Shown: piece after piece, positions 1-11,839 of the stretch
Layout of the letters: each line of letters begins with the position of its first letter
How positions within the stretch are numbered: the stretch's first letter is position 1
Source: Pratylenchus scribneri
Taxonomy: Eukaryota > Nematoda > Chromadorea > Rhabditida > Pratylenchidae
Direction: 5' to 3'
Length of the DNA: 64,000 nucleotides
NCBI GenBank assembly: GCA_030063045.1
Contig: JAQSEB010000002.1
Coordinates: 3,410,001-3,474,000, forward strand
Notes under the pieces: generated by a model
What the model saw: the letters and a program-made list of their open reading frames with translations, nothing else
Database searches by the model: none
Told to the model about the DNA's origin: nothing
Translations under genes and position numbers: made by a program

Positions 1-42
1 ATACAATCAAATGATGGACAAAAGAAAGGGGTATAACAATAA

Positions 43-1092
43 TTAAATTGATTCAAAATGGCCACCCTTGGCTTTGATACATAGACGTAAACGTTTGGGG
101 AAATTTTCGCAAATGGCACGCAGCTCTTGGACCGGAATTTTCGCCCATTCCCTAAGAAGGGACTGTCGTAATGACTCCAAATTTTTATGTGGTTTAGCAC
201 AGGCCCTGGCCTCCAAAATGGACCATACAGAATAATCCATAGGGTTCAGATCCGGGGAATAGGGAGGCCATTCTTCGGTGGAAATGAACCCAGGCAAATG
301 GTCCCGACACCACTCCTGAACTTCTCGGGCCTTATGGGCGGGGGCAGAGTCTTGCTGAAAAATCCATTCCCTATTCCCGAAATGGGTCCTGGCCCAAGGT
401 TCTAAAACCCCCTGGAGAATTTCTTGAAGGTAGTAGTTTTTGTTGATTTTGACCCCCGGATCCACAAAAAGCAGCGGAGTCTTACCCGATGAGCAAATTC
501 CGGCCCAAACCATTAATTGTTGGGGATGTTGGGAATGGGAAACAATCTTATCAGAAAGAGGAGGTTTTGTTGTCCATATTCTGTCATTTTGATGATTATG
601 CGCCACCTCGATGGTGAAGATTTTTTCATCCGAAAACAGAATCTCAGGACCTGCGTGCCGCTGAAGGAGGAGTCGACATCTTTGGACTCTAATTCTTTTG
701 TTTTGATCATTCAGAAATTGAACTTTTTGGAGCTTGTAGGCCTTTATCCCAAGTTCAGATTTTGCAATGCATCGAACCGATGTTCTTCCAATTCCGGTTT
801 CACGGGCCACTTTTCTCATTGAGATCCTTGAATTTCGCTTGACTCGCATTTTGATGATTTTCCGGTTTCTGGGTGTGTTCACTGACTTGGGTCTTCCGCT
901 TCTTTTGAGGTCCTCTATTGTGCCAAATTCCCTATACAATTTATTTGGACTTTTTCTTTGAAATTTTTTTTACCGGAATTTTTTGATGATTTTGCTCACA
1001 CCCCTTTTGGAGAGGCCAACTTGGGTTGCAATCTTTGAAGGCGCCATTCCCGAATTAAATAATGCAATAGCGGAATTTCTTTTATCAGCCAT
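43..1092 (-). pseudogene. mariner (maT, DD37D) transposase with one in-frame stop
   Basis: Cut-and-paste DNA transposase. From the ATG at 1092-1090 the frame runs 350 codons to the stop at 45-43, a normal length for the family, but codon 41 is TAA (972-970). The part before it (40 residues, MADKRNSAIALF...) is the first helix-turn-helix. The part after it has an RSGRPKS motif and a second helix-turn-helix around SMRKVARETGIG. The catalytic acids are all present: D in LFSDEK, D in FQQDSAPAH and D in YSPDLNPMD. There are 37 residues between the second and third acid, which marks the maT clade rather than DD34D mariner or DD34E Tc1. The stop lies beside a run of eight A. The C-terminus KGGHFESI is typical of the family. 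Apart from this codon the frame is intact, so it looks like a recently inactivated copy; a sequencing error at the stop cannot be excluded. Confidence 0.9.
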
Positions 1093-1164
1093 TATAGGAA
1101 AATGTTTGGGCTAAAAAATGAACTATAATTCAATAATCCCACGAATGAATGAAAAAAATCAATA

Positions 1165-1205
1165 AAATAAAAATAAAAGTGGGAACGGATTTTTCGGCCA
1201 CCCTG
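1165..1205 (-). repeat. Terminal inverted repeat of the maT element
   Basis: Read inward from 1205 on the minus strand: CAGGGTGGCCGAAAAATCC, then GTTCCCACTTTT and AT-rich DNA. The outer edge abuts TA (1206-1207). The extent of the repeat is estimated, because the partner end is not in the window. Confidence 0.7.
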
Positions 1206-1410
1206 TAATTAAATTTAGTATGTGGGTGGTAAATGCCAGTGGCAAAACATTAGAATAGATTTGATTAACTTCCAGCACATTTAATCATATTTAATTAGCT
1301 TCCTATTTTATTAAGTATATATTTGAAGTTCCCTCATAACATGTCACTGACTATATTAAACATGAATTCCATATAAAAAAATAATTAAAATTTTTCTTGT
1401 TTCTAATAAG

Positions 1411-2035
1411 AATAATTCCGCCTGGTCAACTTAGAATAATTCAGCCTGGCGAACTTAAAATAATTCCGAGTTTTAATTCCGCCTGGCGAAATTAGAATAA
1501 TTCCGCCTGGCGAACTTAGAATAATTCCGCCTGGCGAACTTAGAATAATTCCGCCTGTTTTAATTCCGCCTGGCGAACTTAGAATAATTCCGCCTGGCGA
1601 AATTAGAATAATTCCGCCTGTTTTAATTCCGCCTGGCGAACTTAGAATAATTCCGCCTGGCGAAATTAGAATAATTCCGCCTGGCGAAATTAGAATAATT
1701 CCGCCTGTTTTAATTCCGCCTGGCGAACTTAGAATAATTCCGCCTGGCGAACTTAGATTAATTCCGCCTGTTTTAATTCCGCCTGGCGAACTTAGAATAA
1801 TTCCGCCTGGCGAACTTAGAATAATTCCGCCTGTTTTAATTCCGCCTGGCGAAATTAGAATAATTCCGCCTGTTTTAATTCCGCCTGGCGAACTTAGAAT
1901 AATTCCGCCTGGCGAACTTAGAATAATTCCGCCTGTTTTAATTCTGCCTGGCGAACAGAATAATTCCGCCTGTTTTAATTCTGCCTGGCGAACTTAGAAT
2001 AATTCCGCCTGGTCAACTTAGAATAATTCCGCCTG
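1411..2035 (-). repeat. 24-bp minisatellite, array 1
   Basis: Tandem copies of a 24-bp unit which on the + strand reads AATAATTCCGCCTGG followed by CGAACTTAG. Full-length units are mixed with a shortened unit that joins GCCTG directly to TTTTAATTCCGCC. Single-base variants occur (GGTCAAC for GGCGAAC, TTCTGCC for TTCCGCC). The same unit and the same shortened form recur at 21240-21965 in the opposite orientation. Confidence 0.95.
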
Positions 2036-5000
2036 TTCTCTTGTCTTGTGAGTAGTTGCAACTTGTAATTGCAAGTTCAAATTGTAATAAACCAAAGAAA
2101 ATACGTGAACAAAAGGGGCCTTCATAAAGTGCAAAATTTTTAGTATTCCCCTCCCCCTCCTCTCCATTTCCTATTCAAACAAAAGTCATCAGGGGCCCAA
2201 TAGTAGCAAAAAATTTCCCACATTATTGGGCGAATTCCGGCAATCCTACCAAAACCATTCCTCTTTCTGTGCCGTATAATTCCTTCCCATGGCCTCATTT
2301 TCCCAATGAAAATGAAACTCAACTGCTGAACCTAACTTCACTACATACTTATTATTTGACGCAAATAATAAATACACGGCACTTTTGAGGCCATTGTACA
2401 ATGTAATAATGTACATTGGATTTTAAGTTCATTTCACTTTGTGTTTTGCATTTTTGAGAGGAGTGCAAAACAGTAGAAAATTGAATTTATTAAAAACTAT
2501 GTTTTTCTGGAATATTAATGACTAATAAGTTTTCAATAAGGTAAAGATTAGTTTTGCAAAACTTTAATTCATGATTGTTTTTAATTCTACAATTGTTCAC
2601 AAATGTTTATTCAAATACTATAATTATGTCATAACTCATAGCTAATAATTATTGAGTGAATTGACAAATATTTATAAAATTCTTAACAAATTCACAAATC
2701 CAAAATTCGCCTACGCCCCCTTCCTCTGTGACGTTTCAACGGTGATTGGCTATTATTCATACATTTTATCGAAATTTTCATGAATTTTCCCTGAGGATTT
2801 ATTCTTTCCATTCTCTCTACAAATACCAGCAGAGAATGTTGCACACCTAATTCATATGGCATTCATTCACAAATTCCTCGATTTTTTTTGATGATGCCAA
2901 TGTTTTTCATCCATTTTGTGGTATTCATTTCATTTTACATATTTCTCCATGTTTCTTTGTGCAAAATTCACGAAAGTTTCCCACCGTTAAGCCAATTAGT
3001 TTGTTCCTTTGCAATTTTCCAAAACAACAAAAAACAATGTTTTTCTCTTCATAATTCTAAAAATAGTCAATGAACTTTCCTAAAATAAATGCCCACCTCC
3101 ACACTCCAATTCCATGCTTTTCCTTTGTCAAGCTCCATTTTCTTATAAATTCCAAAAAAAACTACAAATTTGAGTTTAAGAAAATCATTTTCGGAACAAT
3201 AAAAAAAACCCGAAGCCTCCGATTTAATAAATCGTCGTCATAATTAAATCCCAAATCGCTGATGAATGTTTTTTCTTGCCAAATGCGTGGGAGAATAACT
3301 TTTGCCACTTCGACACATCACCGACAAAGGGTCGCTCCTCCTCAACCCAAAATTCCCCTTTCAATTCCAAATCTCCACAATTTTCCCGCACCACCAAATT
3401 CTCCGCCTCCAATTCCCACCCTTTATTATACTTTGAATTTTTTCGTGCCAAAGTAAGCCAATTGGTACCACAAAACTCGCAAAAATCATTGGCAAAAGGG
3501 AAAAAAAGCACGTCAATTTGTGGCCATTTCCCCCTTCCCTTCCCCCTTTCATTTTTTTTCATTGGCCAATTCGAGACAATAAAAATGCAAGAGAATATTG
3601 CGGCCTTTTGGATTCCCTCTTTTTTAATATCCTCTTTTTTCTTCCTCTTCAAAATGTGAGGCGGCCAACCCAAAATTCCCACAAATTTTTGATACAAAAG
3701 AATAATCATAAAAAAGGCAAAAAACCCCAAAAATGAATGATGCGATTTTTGCACATGGTCAGTTGAAAAAATGGCAAATAATTTCAGTTAAATCGAAAAT
3801 GGATGGTCTCTTAGAAAAAATGGACAAAATTATTTTAAAAATTGCCACCATTTCTTGGCCACACAATCCCACGGGAAGATCCCACCATCAATTTGTTGCA
3901 AAAAATCATCAAAGAATAGATGGAAGAATCTTTGGTCTTCGTTCATTCCAATTTTTTAAAGCAAAATTCTTCCATTTCCTTAATTTTCACCAAAAACAGA
4001 GGACTAATAAGGTAATTTATGGGCACAATTTGGAGCCCAAAACAAAACTCATCAAATTGGCATGAAAATAGGAAGAATATTTTGTTGGGCCAAGGTTCAT
4101 CCTTCATCTTCCAATTTTGAATTCTTTCATCCAACATTCCAAGTATCAATTCCCACCTTTTTTGTGGTTATTTTTGTACAAAATTAGCTAAAATTCTAAA
4201 ATAAATAATTAGCCAATAGCCATCCATCCATTCTCCTCATAAAAATATTTCATCAAAAAAAATGAGTAGGCGAATTTGTTCCCCTTTTTTGCCATATTTC
4301 CCTACTTCCCTTTGGCATTTTCGTAAATGTTGTCCCTCCGTCAAGTGGGTGCCGATGCCGACATCGACGTTTATCGCCTTCATCGCCTGAGGCCATTTTT
4401 TCCTTTAATAGTCGCCGGCGGATGGCCTCTCCCCCCAAATGTTTTGGCCAATGAATTCATCCGGAAGGGGAATGGGGAAAAGCAGATGCGTTTGCCAAGT
4501 ATTTTAAGTCAATTTTACCCTTTCCAATTTGGATTTGGTGTTTTTTCCTCCATTTCTAGACTTTCCTTCCAATTAAAAATGAATCCAATTTTACTGCGCA
4601 ACAAATTTAGCCACCAACAAACATTTCTAGGAATGCCCCCTGGGCTCATTTCCCCTTTTGTAATGGAAGCGTGCCATCCAAAAAATTGTATCCAATAGTC
4701 CAATCGTTCAATTTTAATATAGCCAAGGACAAAATTCAATGGCTTCTTGTCCTCTCCAAATCCCCTTTCGGCACATTTTGGCATCATTCATTGTTCAATC
4801 ATTGAATCACAGTCGGAAATGCTCCCACTATTTTGAATATGGCCAAGATTATAGCTCCATAATATTTGGATTAAACCATTTTCAATTAATTTGATATCAT
4901 TTTAATTGGCCAAGTTTTGGCTATAAAATGTAATATTTTCATAAATAAATTGGTTCACCCTTTTACTCGGAAATATGCCATCATTAAGATTTTTTCTTAA

Positions 5001-5189
5001 ATGTAAGCCGATTTAATTATTCTATATAATTTTCAATAAGTAAAATTATTCATTTTTTAAATGCTTCAATTTTTCAAATTATTATAATCCATATAGACTG
5101 CTCCTCAAAAAATATATCATCTGCTGTTCTGTGGTCCTCGAAAATAGATTATTAAATTATCCTCTGGAAGAAATGAATGGGCCACCCGT
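2036..5189. other. AT-rich intergenic DNA, no gene recognised
   Basis: AT-rich DNA with local C-rich or G-rich patches (2150-2330, 3300-3650, 4250-4450). Frames of 60 to 176 codons are open on both strands in the same places, for example 3224-3754 on the minus strand. Their products are low-complexity, match no family I know and are not bounded by convincing splice sites. I find no RNA gene and no clear promoter. Confidence 0.6.
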
Positions 5190-5330
5190 TTAAGCTATAA
5201 CACTTTTCGAAAGAAGTTTTCGTACTCTGAGTTATTATGGCAATAGCTAATCTATTTTGGAAGGCGATATGCCATTTTAAAAACTCTAAATGTCATCTAA
5301 AAAGTGGCATAATTAGCGGCTTTTCCTCCA
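5190..5330 (+). repeat. Dispersed repeat family D, copy 1
   Basis: Contains ATATGCCATTTTAAAAACTC and CATCTAAAAAGTGGCAT. Related blocks occur at 21100-21235, 24150-24270 and, inverted, at 24350-24450 and 24725-24850. Boundaries are approximate. Confidence 0.55.
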
Positions 5331-6289
5331 AATATTAACAAAAGATCATTTACGTAGAATATGAAAAAAATATAATTAAAACCCAGAAAAAATTATTTAA
5401 TAATACTTTAAAAACACCTCCGGGAATTAAATTGTAGTAAATGACTAATTAAAAATTTATTGCTTTGAAAAAAAGGAAGGAAATAATGACTTCACGCACT
5501 TCGTTTATTGTTTTGTTCAATGTTCAATCTAAAAAGTATCATGCTTCATGGGAATTCAATTTCATTCATTCAAAACTAATTTACCTCCTCCCAGCAATAC
5601 ACAAAATCACAATCTATCTTTCAATTTTCCCCCATAATTCCTAAACAAATAAATTCCATTTTCCAACATTTTTTTTCACCTTCAAATCCAAAAATCCAAA
5701 GTTCTTCCATCGGTCCAAAAAAACGTCAGAATAATCGCGCATTCGGCCCTCCTTTATGGTCGCCTGGTGCCAAAATTGGGGTCCAATCTTTTTTGTTCCC
5801 GTCGAATTCAAATTCACCTCCCCCGCATCCATCCATCCATGGAGAAGCAATTAATCCATTCGGATCCGTGCCATTGCCATCCCATTCAAAAATTGGAAGG
5901 GGGATGTGCGTCCTCCGCCCTCAACATTTTTTTCAACGTTTATACACACCGGTTTGGCGGCACAAAAGCGCAAATTGTGTGAATTATTTAAAATGTTGGG
6001 AGAGGCACTCCAACTAAATAGCCGCCAAAATGGTGGGATGTTATTTAGTACACTGATGGTTGTACAATTGGCACAAAAAAGCATTCCCATCCCCCTCAAA
6101 AACATTAGTATGCCATTTGCCATTATGCCCTTCAAAAAACCGCTTTTAAAAGGCCCAAAAATGTATAAAGTTCATTCTTTTCTCCCCTAAAAATGGCTAA
6201 TATGTCCTTTTCCCATTCATTTTCTGCAGCTCCGTTTTTTCCCTGTATTCTCCAATTTGCGCCTTTTCTTTTGTAATAATTCTTAATTC
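5331..6289. other. Intergenic DNA, no gene recognised
   Basis: AT-rich DNA with a less AT-rich patch at 5640-6190, where short frames (up to about 94 codons) are open on both strands. None shows a recognisable domain, signal peptide with processing sites, or credible splice structure. Confidence 0.5.
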
Positions 6290-6535
6290 ATCAAAGAATG
6301 AGCTAATTTGGATTTTTGTACCAATTGTTCTCTAATTAATGATATAAATTTTAATTTTTTTTCAAATTTTTACTCAAAACCCATTTAAAATGACCTAAAA
6401 TATTTAGCGAAAATTTCTGTGTTTTTGAATCTATTTGAATAAAATTAATACCAATTAAAGATAGCCAAGTCTGCTCTTTAATTTGATATAAAAATTAACA
6501 AAATTGGTTCAGTCCTTAATGTGTTATCATAAAAG
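6290..6535 (+). repeat. Foldback repeat family A, copy 1
   Basis: The right arm holds GATAGCCAAGTCTGCTCTTT then AAAATTGGTTCAGTCCTTAA. The left arm is a degraded reverse complement. The same arms recur at 13960-14250, 15800-16115, 17555-17860 and 25235-25530. It is probably a non-autonomous foldback (MITE-like) element. Confidence 0.6.
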
Positions 6536-6640
6536 ACAAAAAGATGGATTACTCACAATCAGTGACAAATTTGGTTATTTTTCCTTCTCATTTTTCCCAT
6601 TCGCGCATTTATCCGAGAAAATTTCCTTTTAAAATTTAAT

Positions 6641-6649
6641 TTTTTGCAG
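6641..6649 (+). promoter_or_regulatory. Likely splice or trans-splice acceptor before the peptide gene
   Basis: TTTTTGCAG ends at 6649, 48 bases before the ATG at 6698. In a nematode this is a normal place for spliced-leader addition. It could equally end an intron after a non-coding 5' exon. Confidence 0.5.
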
Positions 6650-6697
6650 GGTTTTCAGCAAATTTTTTCTTCACATATTTTTTATTGTTTTTGCGAA

Positions 6698-7651
6698 ATG
6701 GAAGAGACAATTCCAATGTCCCCAAGTCGACCATTCCCCGCCAAATTCCACTCAATTTTCTCCACAATTTTGGCATTATTGGCCTTCGCATTGCTTTCAA
6801 TGAATTCAGCCCAGGCATTGCCCGTGGGCTTTGAGCCGGCCGAAAGAAGGGTTTATTTCGCCGCATTGTTACGGTGAGAAATATTCCTCAACATTTAAAT
6901 TAATTTTATAATTTTCCAGTGATGCGGATGGCCAAAATTCCCTTGTCCCATTGAGCGATGTGGCACCAATGTTCCAATTGTTGGCAGCAAGGCCAACAAT
7001 TGAACAGCAACAGAAAAAGAGGCGGGACCTTGGTTTAGGACATCATACACTGCCATTGGCCAAGAAATACGATCGAAATTGTGAGTGTGATTGAGTGGTA
7101 TAGGGATGAGTGAGTAGATGGCGAATATAACCATAAAATTCAAAATTGACTGAATCGTTTTTGAACAATTTAATTATGATTGGATATTGTTGGATAGAAT
7201 AGAAAATTCTCCATCAAAAATGGAGGAATTCATTTGAATAAACAATTTATTAAGTAATTTTTTATCAAATTGTCCAAAAATGCCGAAAAAACAACATTTT
7301 TATTCAAAGCATCAAAACTCTTCAATCAAATTGTTTAGAAAATGAATTAAAACAAATTTGGTGGAGAATTTTGTGCTCTTTCCAATCTTAATTAATGTAT
7401 TCAAAACAATTCAGCCACTGTCGAATTAAATAGCTTCAAACATTTCGGCATCAACCAAACTTAATCTAGGAAAATTTGGATGTAATATTAGTATAAAAAA
7501 TGTCCATTTTCAACAATTCATTCATTAAATAATAATATTTTTTGCAGGTTTCTTTTCCCCCGTCCAATGCACATTGCAACAATGGGGCGACGGTAATCAG
7601 GCAGAGGACATCCTTTTGGGCGGTGGAGCCGGTCGACGCCGAAGACGTTAA
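6698..7651 (+). CDS. Secreted neuropeptide-like precursor with a Cys-x6-Cys (allatostatin-C-like) loop
   Basis: Three exons: 6698-6873, 6920-7080 and 7548-7651 (introns of 46 and 467 bp, GTGAGA/TTCCAG and GTGAGT/TTGCAG). They give 146 residues. Residues about 15-40 form a hydrophobic signal peptide, with likely cleavage after NSAQA. Basic processing sites follow: RR 50-51, KKRR 91-94, KK 107-108 and a terminal RRRRR 142-146 preceded by Gly. After KK the chain reads YDRNCFFSPVQC, two cysteines six residues apart with aromatic residues after the first Cys and a central Pro. That is the pattern of the disulfide loop in allatostatin-C/somatostatin-type peptides (C-Y-F-N-P-I-S-C in insects). Unlike typical members, about 21 residues follow the second Cys before the basic tail. 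The gene structure and secretion are well supported; the family assignment is inference. A downstream in-frame Met at residue 7 is an alternative start. Confidence 0.75.
7150..7450 (+). repeat. Foldback repeat family C, copy 1 (inside intron 2 of the peptide gene)
   Basis: An inverted repeat with arms resembling GAAAATTCTCCATCAAA on the left and a reverse-complement version near TTTGGTGGAGAATTTTGTGC on the right. It shares its 3' part (ATTCAAAACAATTCAGCCA, then GGCATCAA) with 9120-9430. It accounts for most of the 467-bp intron. Confidence 0.6.
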
Positions 7652-7660
7652 ATGAGGAAA

Positions 7661-7666
7661 AATAAA
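7661..7666 (+). terminator. Possible polyadenylation signal of the peptide gene
   Basis: AATAAA lies 9 bases after the stop codon. This is close to the stop but not unknown in compact genomes. Further AATAAA-like motifs occur near 7858. Confidence 0.35.
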
Positions 7667-7934
7667 TTTGGCAGCAAAATTTGAATGATGATGCGCGAAA
7701 TTACGGCGATGATTCCCTCTCAAATATTCCCCCCAATCATTTTTTTTGATCTCCGGTCATTTCCATAAATTTTTAATACACATTCCACACATTTTCACAA
7801 TTCGTTCTCAATGATCAGTAAAATCGTTGATTTTGATTCTTTAATTTGCCATTAGCAATAATAATAAATCCATCATTTTACATTAATCCAAACAGGATTT
7901 ATTTGCCGAAATTGCCAAAAATATTATATCAGTT

Positions 7935-8165
7935 CAAATATCCTAGGCCCGTAAATTTTATACTAATTGATAGTTAATTTGATAATGTTGGCTTTTAGGT
8001 TTAACCAATTATAGCTTAGTTTTGAACCACTAAATCAAAATGTGGTTTAAACCGTTTTTTTAATACCCTTTAATTTTGACCAAACCATAACCAAATTATA
8101 TACCATTCAATGCGTTTTCACAAGATTCTATCCAATATGAATGTAGGATAACCCACTTATATAAT
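7935..8165 (+). repeat. Dispersed repeat family B, copy 1
   Basis: Contains AAAATGTGGTTTAAACCGTT and ACCATTCAATGCGTTTTCAC. Close relatives lie at 13262-13500 (reverse strand) and 16955-17150. Confidence 0.65.
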
Positions 8166-9119
8166 AAATGTTGGCTTACTTTTTTTTGGCAATTTCCAAA
8201 ATCTGAATAAGGCATTGATTTATTTTTTAAATTTTTCCACGTAAATATTTCCTTCCATCTTCCTCATTTTAGCCTTCTCATTATTTTTTTGCTCCAAATT
8301 TTAAGGACGTCTTTTTGGCCAAAAGAGAAGGAAGGGACAGGAGGGGGCTGACCAAATCGAATTAAGCGGCTTTGGCCCATAATTAAGCCAATGTCCCAAG
8401 GGAAGATGGAAAAAGGGTGAAATGGCTTTTGAGGGAAATGGCAGAGCAGAGGATGGGTTTTGGCTGGAAATGGATGAGGGGGTAAAGCCAATTGGCCATC
8501 GGGCCAAAGTGAAGGGGAGGGGGGGGGGGATGAAAATGAACCCCCTCCCCCAATCCTAATTCACATTTCCCACTCTTCACCCCCACAGCTTTTCACTTTT
8601 TTATTGTTCATTTTATTTCACATTTTCCAATATATATTTTTTATCATAAGGGCGGCATTCCCCCATTGTGAATGACACATGTGGGGGAGGGGGGCACAGT
8701 TGTCATTCAGTGTTTTGGGCCAATAAATGAAATGAATAAAAATGGGATGAATGGGGAAGGTTAAAGGATGTTCTCCTCTCTTTTTGTTCAATTCCACCAC
8801 CCAAAAATAAACCCAAAAACATTTCTTCGCTAAATTTGGCAATATTGCATGTTCAAAAGGAGGTCAGCAGAATTGGCAATTTTGGAACACAATAATTTTC
8901 TATTTTTGAGTATTCCCTCCATAATATTCCCTCATTTTCTATTGTTCCAAAATTTGCTTTTGTTTTGGCCATTTCATCTTTCTATGAATATTGACCTCAA
9001 ATTCAAAGGACATAAGGATGGCACAAATTCCACATTTCTTGGGATTGGCCAAAGTAGTCCAAAGGGAACAGAGAACGGGCTATGGCCAAATTGTTTGATG
9101 GCATTTAAATTGGCTAAAT
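8166..9119. other. Intergenic DNA with purine-rich tract, no gene
   Basis: The stretch 8320-8530 is G-rich on the + strand and ends in an 11-G run at 8519-8529. Three overlapping minus-strand frames are open there only because of this composition. Nothing else is recognised. Confidence 0.5.
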
Positions 9120-9430
9120 TATTTTGAATAATTTAATTTACAATTGAATAAAACAGAAAATTATCTATCAAATTTGATCAAAATTATTTTGTAAACAATT
9201 CTACTGAAGAAAAATTTTATACTTTGAAGGAAAATGATTGCCTTTTCGGCATTTTTGGACGATTTTTCTGTTAATTTTTTTTATAATAATTTTATAAAAA
9301 TGAATTCAATCAAATTTGATGGAAAATTGGAAAATTTCTGCTGCTCTATTAAATTATAAATTCAAATATTCAAAACAATTCATCAGCCAATGTTGAAATA
9401 AACGGCTTTAAAACATTAAAGCATCAAATT
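9120..9430 (+). repeat. Foldback repeat family C, copy 2
   Basis: The left arm near 9150-9190 (AAACAGAAAATTATC, ATCAAATTTGATC) pairs with a right arm near 9300-9355 (CAAATTTGATGGAAAATTGG). It ends with ATTCAAAACAATTCATCAGC and GCATCAA as in copy 1. Confidence 0.6.
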
Positions 9431-11690
9431 TTGCTCAAATTATGTTCACAATTTTAATTTTGGCTTTTTTATGGCCAAGGCTTATTCCATTCACCTTCGT
9501 TCCTTCCTTTTCCCTCCTGTCTCAAATCCACCCCCGCCAAATCAATTTATTTTTTTTGGCCAAATATTTCCCCAACCACACATCAACAAAAATGTTCGCC
9601 CCCCTCTTCAAGACGGAAGAAGCCATTTTGCCCCCATCAATTCCATCAAAAGCCAATTCGCCCCTTTCGTCGAGGCCATCAAAATTGCCATCCAGTCAAG
9701 GGTGAAAAAATTTCTCCGGATTCCCCCATCCACCCATCCCTCCCATTGGCCTCATCAATAAACAGCAGCCGTGTGTCCCCATTGCCTCGCTAATTCCCTT
9801 GGCTCCTCCTCCTCCGCTTTTCATCATTTTCTTGGCCGATTAAAATTTGCCCCCTCCTTCAATTTGCCATCTTCCTTTGATCCGCTTTAAAATTCCTTCA
9901 ATTTGAGTTCATCATTTAAAATCAAAATGGCAAATATTTATTCGAATTTTAAGCATTCTTTATTTTCGCCACATTTCTTTCAATTTTCATTCATTTTTAA
10001 TTAATTTTGTCGCCTCAAATTCAGCCAATTTTATATGCAAAAAATGTGGATGTGCCTTTCGTGTCCTTTTCCCATTCAAAACCCACATTTGAGATGGCCA
10101 ATTCATTTCCAATTCATCCCAATATCCTCTCAAATTTTTCTGTGTTTATCACAAATCCAGAGGCAAAAATGATGCTTTTGCTTTTGGTTGCCTTGGGAAA
10201 CCCACAGGAAAAAGTCAAATGGATTGGAGAGGGGGATGGAATTTATCTGTTAATATGCATTTGAGGCAATCCCGCGCATTTGGCCTATTTTTCCACTGGA
10301 TGGATGACAATGGGCCCTGAAAAAATTAATCCATCCCAATTTCGGAATAGGAGACGATTGCAGTTGATTGTGTATATTTGGCCAAACCTTCGAGGAAATA
10401 GTTAATCTCTGTTAAAGTCATATTCTATTTGAAAGGCTTCTTCTTCTAAAAATGGATTTATTAATTTTAATTTTAAATATAAATAATTAGAAGCCTTTAA
10501 ATGAGAGAATGTGTATAGGTGTAGGGTAGAGCATTTTCCATTAATTCTAATAAATTTGGATGATATGAATTGATTTTATGGGTTGTTAAGTGAAAAAAAT
10601 TGATGGAGAATGTTCTAAAACTATAAAAACTAGGATATATTTTTATTTAAAGCCCAACCGTGATTTTATTCCTCTAACTAATAAGGATAATAGATACCCA
10701 TATAGTGTGGGAATATTTAAAATTAATTAAAAATCAACAAGATTGGAAGAAAGGAATGAAAATAAAGGGACATTTAGGCGTGAAAAAATTGGTTAGAATT
10801 CAGAAATACAAAAATTCCAAAAATGTTATAATTCAAAGCCCAACAGTGATTTTATTTTTCTTTAAGGCCATATCATAAGAAAATAGTAAATAGTAAATAC
10901 CTCTTTGAGTGCTTAAATTTTATTGTAAATATTAAATAAAATTATAAATTTAATATAAATATACTAACTAAGTAAAGATTTGATATTTGAATAAAAATAA
11001 AATAGTAGTTCTAAATCTTTAAATAATAAATGATTTAATTTCTCATTCCGCAATTCTAAACTAAACAAATTTGAAACTATTTCAATTCTTTCATTTTCAA
11101 TGCCCCCTGTATATTAATTTTCCAATAAAATACAATTTCTGATTCACTAATATTTAATATTTAACATTTTTGTGGGAAAAAATCAGTCAACAATTTGGTC
11201 TTGGCCAATATGTATAAAAATTGTTCCCTCCACGTATTCCTCCAATTCCACATTTTTAATTCAAAAAGAAACAATATTTGGGGTCAAATGCGTCGTCGTC
11301 AAAAAAACGTCATTAGGGCAGAGGGGGGCATTCGCTGATCGAGAAGAGTTCGAGAGCAGCCAAAAAATGCACTCACATTTTTCTCTTTGCCAAGCAATAA
11401 TAATTTTCCCTTATGGGCCCCTTCCCTTTATGAATTGCGCGAATTCAACAAATTATATAAAATTTTTTGATCGGCAAATTATTTGAGAATTTTTGACTTT
11501 CTTCCGGGGAATTTTTCCCCTTATTTTTGGGGAAGTAATTTATCTTTTTTGTCTTTCATATTTGAAATATAATTACCCAAATTGTTGGGCCCTGAAATTT
11601 TCGATATTTTTCATACCAAATTATTTTAATTATCAAATTTCCCTCTTTGCTTATTCAATCTAAAAATATTCCATAAAATACATAAAAAGG

Positions 11691-11747
11691 ATGCGCACAT
11701 TTTCTCAGCCAATTTCCCCCATTTATGGCATCGAGAATATCTCATCA
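11691..11747 (+). CDS. Candidate short 5' coding exon
   Basis: ATG followed by 19 sense codons (MRTFSQPISPIYGIENISS), ending at a strong donor, TCA/GTAAGT, in phase 0. The first firm exon of the protein kinase C gene at 20318 is also entered in phase 0, so this could be an upstream or alternative first exon of that gene about 8.6 kb away. No homology supports it. Confidence 0.2.
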
Positions 11748-11839
11748 GTAAGTCCAGCATCATTTGCTGGGTTGCAGCCTTGTTTTTGCCCCCATTCCAT
11801 CCTTTTTCCTTCTCCTCTGTTCCTTCTTCTCGTCAACCC

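Larger units (their letters stand above)
1..1205 (-). mobile_element. maT-type mariner transposon, left end beyond the window
   Basis: A mariner/Tc1 element whose transposase reads on the minus strand. The 5' terminal repeat is visible at the high-coordinate end: read on the minus strand from 1205 it begins CAGGGTGGCCGAAAAATCC and is followed by TA at 1206-1207, the usual target dinucleotide of this superfamily. The opposite terminal repeat should lie past the transposase stop, but bases 1-42 do not contain it, so the element is cut by the window edge or was truncated. The end of the transposase gene (GGGTGGCC near 59-68) resembles the terminal repeat core. Confidence 0.85.

Noticed and set aside
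3224..3754. 176-codon frame on the minus strand
   Set aside because: It lies over C/T- and A-rich DNA with two open frames on the other strand. The product is low in complexity and has no domain or splice structure.
4253..4787. Overlapping frames on both strands near 4.3-4.8 kb
   Set aside because: There is no recognisable motif, and the coding-like composition is seen equally on both strands.
8264..8586. Three overlapping minus-strand frames
   Set aside because: They come from a G-rich tract read in all three frames and have no domain.
9442..9761. 87- and 96-codon + strand frames, one with a hydrophobic N-terminus
   Set aside because: Both frames are open because the strand is pyrimidine-rich. 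The N-terminal hydrophobicity is expected from T-rich codons, and no processing sites or cysteines suggest a secreted product.
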